From JACPAP01 sp035287045 (GTDB taxonomy: Bacteria; Gemmatimonadota; Gemmatimonadetes; Gemmatimonadales; GWC2-71-9), in contig DATECF010000001.1 in NCBI GenBank assembly GCA_035287045.1, forward strand, positions 1 to 5,606: 5,606 nt of DNA, written 5' to 3'. The notes under the pieces are model-generated. The model worked only from the letters and a program-made list of their open reading frames with translations. It searched no databases and was not told the DNA's origin. Shown here piece by piece: positions 1 to 5,606 of the stretch. A program made the translations under genes and the position numbers. Within the stretch, counting starts at the first letter, position 1, and each line of letters opens with the position of its first letter.

Positions 1-2163
1 GGCGGCGCGGGAATCGCTGAGGTAGAATCCGCTCCAGAGATTCGTCATGCGGACGCTGTCGGCGTCCACGTTGAGGTTGTAGCCGTATACCCCGTACCCG
101 CAGCGGTCACAGGCGCTCGAGTCGGGCCCGCGGAATTCCACCCGCGCCAACCGCAGGGCGGTCGAGTCTCGCGGCCACGGGTAGATGTCCAGGGCCTCGC
201 CGGTGATCTCGAGGAACCGCGTGTCTCGCACGGACACGGATCGGCCGCCGTCGAGGCTCTGGTATCCATCGCGAACCACGATGACCGCCGAGTCCACCGC
301 CAGGCTGTCGAAGCGGTAGAGGTAGAGCCACGACCCGTAGTCGCGCGTCGCCAGCGAGTCGCCCAGCAGCGTCACCAGCGTCACACCCGTGTCGCCGTAG
401 ACGGTGTACCCGTCGTACCCGCCGCCCACCGCGCGGTTGTGATCGAACCGCACCGTCCGGGCGTTGTCCACGTACACGTGGCCGTAGTTGTTCTGCACGA
501 AGCGGTTGGCGCTGAACACGGCCTTGGAGACCATCACGGTGCCGAGATAGCATTGGCCGCAGTAATAGACACCGTAGCCGTAGTTGTCGCGGATCACGGA
601 GGCCCGCACCGACACGCTGTCCACGTTGTACAGCGAGATCGCGTCGTCCCCGTACTCGGCCAGATAGGACGAATCCACGCTCACCACCAGGGCACTGTCC
701 ACCACGATCCCGTTGTTGGCGTAGTAGTACTCGTTCCCGGGACCGAAAAAGTCCGAACGCTCCACCCGCACCACGTCGGCCGTATCCACGTAGAGCGAGG
801 CCTGGTACGACTGCGCCGCGGACCGGAACTCCACCCACCGCACCAGGAGCGTGTCCACTTTGGTCGCCCACACGCCCACCGTGAGGGTGTCCACCCGCAG
901 GGCGTGCAGCTCCACCCGGCCGGGCGTATGAATGTTGATCCCCGTGTAGAAATAGCGGTACGCGGAGATCAGGGGGCGGGGCTTCCCGCCGGCCGTATCC
1001 CCCATGAGCACCACGGGCCGGTCAATCAACAGCGAGTCGTCGTACCGCCCGGAGCGGACCCGCACGGTGTCGCCGGGATCGGCGTAGGCCAGCGCCTGCG
1101 GAATGGTGCGGAACGGCAGCTCCGGCGCGCCAAGCTGGTTCTGTTCCTCCGGCGAGGCCAGCGCGTCCACCCAGTGAGTGTGGCGCTGCGCCACGGTCAC
1201 CGAGGCGCTCGCCTGGGTACCGCTGGTGCGGCGCACGCTGATGGTGACCAGGCCCGGGGCGACCGCCGTCACCACCCCTTCCATCGTCACGCGGGCCACC
1301 AAGGTGTCGCTGCTCCTCCAGATGATGTCCGTCACGGCAAGGCCGGCGCCGGCAGAGTCGCTGGCGAACGCGGTGTACTGGACCTGCTGACCCACGTCCA
1401 TCGTGAGGTTGCCCGGCGTCATGTCGAGCAGCGGTCGCCGCGGCGCGGCGCACGCGCCGGGCGCCACCAGGAAGACGCGAAACCCGCCTACGTCCAGGTC
1501 GATCCCCGCCGCGAGCATGAGCAACGCGTCCCGCGCGCCGGTCAGGCCGTCGCCGTCGACGTCGCCCAGGGCCGCGTCCTGGGTGATGGACAGGCCCGCC
1601 GCATGGGTCAAGGCGAGCAATGCGTCGGCGCTGTTGACCGTCCCGTTGGCGTTGATGTCGCCGTACCGGCCGACCGCCGGGCAATACGCCTGGTTCCCCC
1701 ACACCGCACTCGGCAGCAGGTCCGCGAAGCTCCCGGCCGCGTACAGCTCGGTAACGTCCAATCCGATGGTGTCGCTGCTGACGGAGTCGACGGGGACGAA
1801 GCGGGCCACGCCCAGGACCACCTTGCCGCCCACGCCGGCCGGATTTGCGCCGGTCAACCGAATGACGCCACCGGCGGAATCCGAGTTGACGGTCATCCGC
1901 CCAAAGTCCGCGTCCCGCCCACTCACGAACGCCAGCACCGCCGGGTTCCAAGTGATGCGCGCCGCGAAGCTGCCCAGCTTGTCGGCCCGTGCGGACAGGT
2001 CTACTTCGAGCGGCAGATCGAAGGGCACCTTGCCGAATGACGACGCCACGCCGCCTACCCGCACGGGGATCTGCTGGGCGGCCGCTTCCCGCGCTCCGAT
2101 GAGCGCGGGCACGACCCAACCCAGGGCGAGCCCCAGGGCCACCCGGCGCAGGGAACCGTTCAA
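1..2163 (-). CDS. Secreted cohesin-dockerin-BIG2-parallel beta-helix protein (3'-partial)
   Basis: The frame is open from TTG at 2163 to the left edge, 721 codons without a stop, so the C-terminus is missing. The TTG is supported by GGTGAGG 5 bases upstream and by the signal peptide it creates: MNGSLRR, core VALGLALGWVVPALIG, cleavage after AREAAA at residue 29. Residues ~31-147 are a cohesin-like module (LGSFAARITWNPAVLAF). Residues ~167-225 hold two dockerin-type calcium loops, GDINANGTVNSAD and GDVDGDGLTGARD. Residues ~246-325 are a BIG2 domain. Residues ~330-721 start with the cap typical of right-handed beta-helix proteins (PFRTIPQALAYADPGDTVRV, SGRYDDSLLI) and continue as coils with a recurring V-D-[ST]-x-x-V motif. 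Such helices occur in polysaccharide lyases, glycan-binding proteins and adhesins; I see no recognisable lyase catalytic set. Two CxxC pairs (C535/C538, C685/C688) lie in the helix. The preceding gene ends 11 bases upstream. The protein is probably exported and held at the cell surface through its dockerin; substrate unknown. Confidence 0.9.
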   Translation of the reverse strand, partial: MNGSLRRVALGLALGWVVPALIGAREAAAQQIPVRVGGVASSFGKVPFDLPLEVDLSARADKLGSFAARITWNPAVLAFVSGRDADFGRMTVNSDSAGGVIRLTGANPAGVGGKVVLGVARFVPVDSVSSDTIGLDVTELYAAGSFADLLPSAVWGNQAYCPAVGRYGDINANGTVNSADALLALTHAAGLSITQDAALGDVDGDGLTGARDALLMLAAGIDLDVGGFRVFLVAPGACAAPRRPLLDMTPGNLTMDVGQQVQYTAFASDSAGAGLAVTDIIWRSSDTLVARVTMEGVVTAVAPGLVTISVRRTSGTQASASVTVAQRHTHWVDALASPEEQNQLGAPELPFRTIPQALAYADPGDTVRVRSGRYDDSLLIDRPVVLMGDTAGGKPRPLISAYRYFYTGINIHTPGRVELHALRVDTLTVGVWATKVDTLLVRWVEFRSAAQSYQASLYVDTADVVRVERSDFFGPGNEYYYANNGIVVDSALVVSVDSSYLAEYGDDAISLYNVDSVSVRASVIRDNYGYGVYYCGQCYLGTVMVSKAVFSANRFVQNNYGHVYVDNARTVRFDHNRAVGGGYDGYTVYGDTGVTLVTLLGDSLATRDYGSWLYLYRFDSLAVDSAVIVVRDGYQSLDGGRSVSVRDTRFLEITGEALDIYPWPRDSTALRLARVEFRGPDSSACDRCGYGVYGYNLNVDADSVRMTNLWSGFYLSDSRAA
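1489..1665 (-). other. Type I dockerin-like domain within the large secreted protein
   Basis: These are residues ~167-225 of the 3'-partial protein. Two F-hand loops follow the D-x-[ND]-x-[ND]-G-x6-D spacing: D169, N171, N173 and D180 in the first, D201, D203, D205 and D212 in the second. Each is followed by a short hydrophobic helix (ALLALTHAAG and ALLMLAAGIDL). The duplicated, 32-residue-spaced arrangement is characteristic of dockerins. It sits internally, between the cohesin-like module and the BIG2 domain, rather than at the C-terminus as in most cellulosomal enzymes. Confidence 0.85.
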
Positions 2164-2168
2164 GCCGT

Positions 2169-2175
2169 CCTCACC
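2169..2175 (-). promoter_or_regulatory. Ribosome-binding site (GGTGAGG) before a TTG start
   Basis: GGTGAGG lies 5 bases before TTG 2163 and shares its first base with the preceding gene's TAG stop. It supports the TTG as the real start, since no ATG in this frame precedes the signal peptide. The GTG inside this site is in another frame and meets a TGA after four codons. Confidence 0.65.
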
Positions 2176-2702
2176 TACTGCCCGGTTCTCCGGAGGAACA
2201 CCTGGGTCGGCACCTCCAGGTTCTGCTCCAGGTTGGAGAGCGTGACCGCAGCCGACAGCTCTTCCATTTGGACGGCGAGCGCCTCGAGATAGCCGCTCTT
2301 CTTCACCTCGAAGATCCCCTCGTACAGGGTGAGGTTCGCGAAGCCCGCCGCTGCCGCCCCCGCGAAGCGCAGCTCCCCGCCACCTGCGCCGTTGGGATTG
2401 GTGACCCGCAGTCCGTCGTTGATCTTGACGTCACCCTTGAACGCCAGGACCTCCGGATCGAAGGCCAGCCGCCCGGTGTAGCTGCCGAGCTTGGCGGCCG
2501 TCTCCGTGCCCATCTGCACCCGCACGAACACGTGCACCTGCTCGCCGGGCTGGGCGTCGGGATGATCAACCTGCACGAAGGCCTGCACGCCCTGGGTGGG
2601 CGGCGGTGGCGTTTCGGGCAGGCCGGACGTGAGCGGCTGGTCGTCGCAGGCGAGCGCCGCGAGCAAGAGCCCGCCGAAGAGCAGGATGTGGACCGATCGC
2701 AT
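2175..2702 (-). CDS. Small cohesin-like lipoprotein
   Basis: This encodes 175 residues. The start at ATG 2702 is chosen because AGGAGG lies 10 bases upstream and because the chain then begins with a lipoprotein signal, MRSVHILLFGGLLLAALAC, with the lipidated cysteine at C19. The +2 and +3 residues are both Asp, which in E. coli would favour inner-membrane retention; whether that rule holds here is unknown. A short Pro-rich linker (about residues 29-36) leads to one cohesin-like module, ~38-155: QPGEQVHVFVRV, LGSYTGRLAFDPEVLAF, GGELRFAG, then a longer alternating region. The motif is the same as in the preceding lipoprotein and the following secreted protein, so the three modules are probably paralogous. 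The protein is little more than an anchor, linker and binding module, as expected of a docking receptor. The gap to the previous gene is 14 bases and to the next 11, consistent with one transcript. The binding partner is inferred, not shown. Confidence 0.88.
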   Translation of the reverse strand: MRSVHILLFGGLLLAALACDDQPLTSGLPETPPPPTQGVQAFVQVDHPDAQPGEQVHVFVRVQMGTETAAKLGSYTGRLAFDPEVLAFKGDVKINDGLRVTNPNGAGGGELRFAGAAAAGFANLTLYEGIFEVKKSGYLEALAVQMEELSAAVTLSNLEQNLEVPTQVFLRRTGQ

Positions 2703-2712
2703 ACGCGTATTC

Positions 2713-2718
2713 CCTCCT
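2713..2718 (-). promoter_or_regulatory. Ribosome-binding site (AGGAGG) of the small cohesin lipoprotein
   Basis: A perfect AGGAGG lies 10 bases before ATG 2702. It overlaps the upstream gene's TAG stop (2719-2717), so ribosomes ending there are placed directly on the next start. It decides the start against a longer open frame that begins at 2918. Confidence 0.8.
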
Positions 2719-4105
2719 ACGGACGAACCGTGACGGTCCCGCTGGTCACGGTGACTCGGTTGCCGGCAAACAAGTTGGTGAATGTGGGCGGCACGTTGGA
2801 CGACATCTCCGTCACCGTCATCGTGGGCGACACGGTGCCGGTGGCCAGCGCGCGGAAACGCACCCGCGCCACCGTCACCACGCCGGCCGTGTTCTGCGGA
2901 TCGGCGGCGGCCAGGCACAGCTGATGGGTGCAGTTACCCGTGCCCGGGTTGACGGTCGGCGCGGCGAAGGCGCCCGATTGCACGTCCGCGTACTGGAGCA
3001 CGGACGCACTCCAATCGAGCGAGGCCTGATAACTGCCCAAGGTCTCGCCGGGCGTGCGTCGCAGGTCGGCGGTCAGATCCACGGTCACCGTGTCCCCCAC
3101 CCGCACACCACCGAATGACCGGCCTCCCGGCAGGGCCCACAGGACCGCGTCGCCCGCCTTGACGGTGCTGACCAGGATGGAGTCCGCCATGCCGGACGCG
3201 CTCGCCACCACCACCGCGGTCCCGGCCGCGACGCCGGTGAGGAGTCCGCTGCCGCCCACGGTGGCCACGGACGCCGCCCGGGACGCCCAGGTCACGCTCC
3301 CGCCGGGCAGCGGGGTTCCCAGCGCATCCACCAGGGTCGCGCTCAACGTGGCGGTGTCTCCCGGGGCGAGGCTCGCGAAGGCCGGCGTGATCTTGAGGCC
3401 CACCGGCCCCGCGCCCACGAACACCCGCGCCGTGTCGTAGGCCGCATGATCCGCGGTGCGGGCGTACACCCGCACCTCTCCCGAGGCGCTCGGCAAGGTC
3501 GTCGCGACACCGGTCAGGCGGTCCACGGTCAGCCGGGTGGAGTCCGCCGGATTCACCAGGAAAAATCGGGTTTCCACGCCAGGCACCACATTGCCCAGGG
3601 AATCGAAGGCGGTGACGCGATACGCGATGGTCCCGCTCACCAGGGCCGTGTCCCGTGGGGCGATGACGATGCTCTGAGCCCTGGGGCCGGTGTACACGAT
3701 GGGAATCTCGACCTGCTGCCCGGTCCCCGAGCTCGACTCCGAGGTCACCACCACGGTGTCCTCGCCGGCGAACACCGTGACGCCATCTGAGCTCCGGAGC
3801 GCCTCCAGAATCACCCTGAAGGTCTGCGGGCTTTGGAGCAGCGTGATGTTGACGGTGGTGTTGACCGAGCCGGTGGAATCAATGGCCGCCGTGGCGCGGG
3901 CGACGGTATCCTGGAACACCCCGGCGCTGTCCGCGACCACGGTGATCCGCAACGAGTCCGCGGTGCTCGCCGCGGCCCGGTAGGGATCGGCGGCGTCGAG
4001 CACCGGGACAATGGTGAGTGAAGCGGTCTGCGATCGAGGGCTGAGCAATTCACCGCACGCGACCAGGCTCACGATGCCCGCGGCCGCGAGCGGGCGGATC
4101 TTCAC
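2717..4105 (-). CDS. Lipoprotein with Ig-like (BIG2-type) domains and a C-terminal cohesin-like module
   Basis: This encodes 462 residues from a GTG start. The N-terminus MKIRPLAAAGIVSLVACG carries a lipobox (L14-V15-A16-C17), so the mature protein should be lipidated at C17; the +2 residue is Gly, with no Asp retention signal by E. coli rules. Residues ~28-140 form a first beta-sandwich-like region and ~143-232 an Ig-like domain. Residues ~235-315 are a typical BIG2 domain (LKITP...LAPGDTATLSATLVD...VTWASR...VATV...GLLTGVAAGTA). Residues ~320-455 resemble a cohesin: VRVGDTVTVDLTADL, then LGSYQASLDWSASVLQY, then GVVTVARVRFRA. Cohesins bind dockerins, and a dockerin-bearing protein is encoded two genes downstream. 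C392 and C397 lie in a loop of the module and could form a disulphide. The start overlaps the barrel gene's stop (GTGA), and the TAG stop lies inside the next gene's ribosome-binding region. The likely role is a surface or periplasmic anchor; ligand binding is inferred only. Confidence 0.88.
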   Translation of the reverse strand: MKIRPLAAAGIVSLVACGELLSPRSQTASLTIVPVLDAADPYRAAASTADSLRITVVADSAGVFQDTVARATAAIDSTGSVNTTVNITLLQSPQTFRVILEALRSSDGVTVFAGEDTVVVTSESSSGTGQQVEIPIVYTGPRAQSIVIAPRDTALVSGTIAYRVTAFDSLGNVVPGVETRFFLVNPADSTRLTVDRLTGVATTLPSASGEVRVYARTADHAAYDTARVFVGAGPVGLKITPAFASLAPGDTATLSATLVDALGTPLPGGSVTWASRAASVATVGGSGLLTGVAAGTAVVVASASGMADSILVSTVKAGDAVLWALPGGRSFGGVRVGDTVTVDLTADLRRTPGETLGSYQASLDWSASVLQYADVQSGAFAAPTVNPGTGNCTHQLCLAAADPQNTAGVVTVARVRFRALATGTVSPTMTVTEMSSNVPPTFTNLFAGNRVTVTSGTVTVRP

Positions 4106-5241
4106 GGTGAGAGCTCTAGGTGCAGCGCCACGCGGTATCCGCTGATGCTCACCCGCTGGTCGGCCTGCATGATGTGTCCCGACGTCCCGGCACCCTGGAG
4201 CACCAGGGACGCGCTCCGCGCCAGGCGGTGGCGAACGTCAAGGCCGAACCGTACCGAGGCGCCGAGGCGCTGCAGTGCGCTGCCGGCCGCATCGGGCGCG
4301 GCTTGGGACAGGCGCCATTCTGCGTTGGGCGCCACGGTGGTGGCCGCACCCAGCGGGGCATCCAGCCGGCCGCCCACCGCCAGCACGTTGCCGCGGGGCA
4401 GCACGGCGGCGCCCACCGCCGTTTGCTCGATCTGGGGATCGCCCCGTAACACGTCGAACGCATACGCCGTGAGCGAGAGCGACTTGATGCCCTGGTTCAC
4501 CGACAAGTAGGTGATCAGCCGGTTGCCGACGCCATTCCTGGTGGAATCGACGCCGGCGAAGGCGATGCGATCTTTCGACGTGCGGGCGAGGATCGCCGCG
4601 GTGCGCAGGTAGGTCCGGCGGGCCAACGATCCTTCCAGCCCGGCCCGCAGACGCATCTCGGTGCCCGGCTTCAGCTGCGCATCCTCACCCAGCACCGGGG
4701 CGTAGCCCATAGGCTGTTTGAACGTGAGGCCGAAGCCCGCCGCCCACCGCCCCAGCGGGATCGCCCCGACCACCCCCCCGCCCACGTTGCCGCCGGACCC
4801 GAGGTTCGAGGCGGCGAAGCCCACCACGTCGCTGGAGAGCGCGCCCAGGATGGACAGCTCCTTCTGCGCGACGGTCTTGATCCCGGTGGGGATCGCCCCG
4901 GTCATCAGCATCACGAGTTTGCCGGGAATCAGGTTCACGGACAGCCGGGCCTCGGTGTCCAGCAACCCCGACAACTGCTGATCGCCCAGGGTGGTGTCCG
5001 TGCTCCGCAGGTCCACGCGGGCGTAACCCGAGGAGAGCGCCACGGCGCCCAGCCGCCCCAGGCCGACATTGAGACCAATCGGCACCGTCATCTCGCTGAC
5101 GCGGTCGAAGACCAGCCCGGCGCCGAAGGTGTAGCTCTCGTAGAACATTGCGGTACGTCCTGACCAACGCCCTTGCGCCAGGGCCGGGCCGGCCAGCAGG
5201 AGCAGGAGGGCGGGGAGCCCTACGACGCGGGCGTATCTCAT
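4102..5241 (-). CDS. Predicted outer-membrane beta-barrel protein
   Basis: This encodes 379 residues with a clear Sec signal peptide: n-region MRYAR, hydrophobic core GLPALLLLLAG, and cleavage predicted after ALA at residue 22 (before QGRW). The mature chain lacks long hydrophobic helices. Instead it shows many short alternating stretches separated by Gly/Asp/Asn turns, for example around residues 40-75, 160-180, 245-265 and 360-377, as in an outer-membrane barrel. The segment near residues 50-125 (VPIGLNVGLG ... IPTGIKTV) loosely recalls the MetA-type transporter/porin barrels, but I would not assign a family. The last strand ends in HLELSP rather than the terminal aromatic residue usual for BAM substrates. 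The ATG at 5241 overlaps the preceding stop and has no good Shine-Dalgarno sequence, so coupled initiation is likely. The stop overlaps the next gene's GTG. Context suggests a pore, an anchor, or an export/assembly partner for the downstream surface proteins; that role is inference. Confidence 0.85.
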   Translation of the reverse strand: MRYARVVGLPALLLLLAGPALAQGRWSGRTAMFYESYTFGAGLVFDRVSEMTVPIGLNVGLGRLGAVALSSGYARVDLRSTDTTLGDQQLSGLLDTEARLSVNLIPGKLVMLMTGAIPTGIKTVAQKELSILGALSSDVVGFAASNLGSGGNVGGGVVGAIPLGRWAAGFGLTFKQPMGYAPVLGEDAQLKPGTEMRLRAGLEGSLARRTYLRTAAILARTSKDRIAFAGVDSTRNGVGNRLITYLSVNQGIKSLSLTAYAFDVLRGDPQIEQTAVGAAVLPRGNVLAVGGRLDAPLGAATTVAPNAEWRLSQAAPDAAGSALQRLGASVRFGLDVRHRLARSASLVLQGAGTSGHIMQADQRVSISGYRVALHLELSP

Positions 5242-5606
5242 GGCAAGCGGAAAACGATGCGAATGGTTCCGGTTGACGTTGAGGGCGTCCCCAGGATGTT
5301 GGGCGTGGGCGGCGGAGCCGCTCCAGGCGGCGGATTCACCGCCGGCGGCGGCGTGTTCGCCGGCGCCGCGGTCTTCTCGGAGGTGGTTCCGGCCAACTCC
5401 TGGGAGCTGGCGTTGATCTGTCCGCCCGTACCCGCGTCCGCTCCGGCATCAGGGGCCGGCGGGGGCGGCGTCTCCGCAGCCTGGTCCGGCGCCGCCTGCT
5501 GCACCTCTTCCGTGACGCTCGCGCTCTGATACTGCTCCTGCGCCGCCTGAAAGCCGGGATCCGCGCGCACGGCGTCGGAGAAATACGCCGCCGCGCGCTG
5601 GAAGTC
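5238..5606 (-). CDS. C-terminal part of a TPR protein with a Pro/Ala-rich tail (5'-partial)
   Basis: The reading frame is open to the right edge, so the N-terminus lies outside the window; 122 codons are visible before the TGA at 5240-5238. The first ~20 visible residues (DFQRAAAYFSDAVRADPGF) match helix B of a tetratricopeptide repeat: A at TPR position 20, F at 24, A at 27 and P at 32 are all in register. A short Q/E/A-rich helix follows, as expected of the cap that ends a TPR array. Then come ~75 residues of low-complexity Pro/Ala/Thr/Asp sequence with several PPP/PPPP runs, and an odd C-terminus, GTIRIVFRLP, that looks like one beta strand. TPR proteins are scaffolds for protein-protein contacts; no catalytic domain is visible here. 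A GTG at 5570 could be read as a start, but it would cut the TPR in half. The stop overlaps the next gene's ATG in an ATGA, implying translational coupling. The specific function is not recognised. Confidence 0.85.
   Translation of the reverse strand, partial: DFQRAAAYFSDAVRADPGFQAAQEQYQSASVTEEVQQAAPDQAAETPPPPAPDAGADAGTGGQINASSQELAGTTSEKTAAPANTPPPAVNPPPGAAPPPTPNILGTPSTSTGTIRIVFRLP

Noticed and set aside
1..1176. Assignment of the beta-helix as a pectate lyase or other defined enzyme.
   Set aside because: The fold signature is visible but no catalytic residue set can be recognised, and the C-terminal part is missing.
439..2040. Long open frame on the plus strand, 533 codons.
   Set aside because: It lies entirely antisense to the signal peptide/cohesin/dockerin/beta-helix gene. 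Its product is His/Val/Arg/Gly-rich with no domain, as expected of the complement of a GC-rich gene.
1022..2119. Minus-strand open frame of 365 codons, and a similar one at 107-871.
   Set aside because: Both are out of frame with the domain-bearing frame from TTG 2163. Their products are Arg/Gly-rich and low in complexity, with no signal peptide or motif.
1403..2245. Plus-strand open frame of 280 codons.
   Set aside because: It is antisense to two well-supported genes and shows no recognisable domain.
2703..2918. A longer start at 2918 for the small cohesin lipoprotein.
   Set aside because: The extra 72 residues are Arg/His/Gly-rich, overlap the previous gene by about 200 bases, and would bury the lipoprotein signal. 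ATG 2702 has a perfect ribosome-binding site.
5568..5570. GTG as the start of the TPR-tail gene.
   Set aside because: The frame continues to the window edge and the upstream codons complete a TPR helix, so this GTG is an internal valine.
1..5606. A cellulosome or cellulose-degrading cluster.
   Set aside because: No glycoside hydrolase, carbohydrate-binding module, multi-cohesin scaffoldin or S-layer anchor is visible; only single cohesin-like modules and one dockerin.

Overview
The window is GC-rich DNA whose genes all lie on the minus strand, so transcription runs from right to left. It looks like a bacterial chromosome fragment from a diderm, because signal peptides, lipoprotein signals and a predicted outer-membrane barrel are all visible. 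The style (high GC, lipoproteins built from Ig-like domains, cohesin-like modules, TTG/GTG starts) is compatible with Gemmatimonadota or a similar environmental phylum. That placement is an inference; the window holds no rRNA or marker gene.

In transcription order there are five genes with almost no space between them. (1) 5606-5238 is the 3' end of a TPR protein with a long Pro/Ala-rich tail. (2) 5241-4102 encodes an outer-membrane beta-barrel protein. (3) 4105-2717 encodes a lipoprotein with Ig-like domains and a C-terminal cohesin-like module. (4) 2702-2175 encodes a small lipoprotein that is almost entirely one cohesin-like module. (5) 2163 to beyond base 1 encodes a large exported protein with the order signal peptide, cohesin-like module, type I dockerin-like pair of calcium loops, BIG2-type Ig domain, parallel beta-helix. 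Its C-terminus lies outside the window. The first two junctions are 4-bp stop/start overlaps and the next two gaps are 14 and 11 bp, so this is very probably one operon.

The most interesting reading is a compact non-cellulosomal cohesin/dockerin surface system. Three consecutive genes each carry a cohesin-like module with the same signature (LGS[YF]...[WF]...VL.[YF]), two of them on lipid anchors, and the third gene also carries a dockerin. The large beta-helix protein could therefore be docked onto the lipoproteins or polymerise with itself, beside a co-encoded outer-membrane barrel. Architecture and operon layout are seen in the sequence; the binding partners and biological role are inference.

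No RNA genes, mobile elements, CRISPR arrays, promoters or terminators were found. No gene-free stretch exceeds 14 bp, and the operon's promoter and terminator must lie outside the window.
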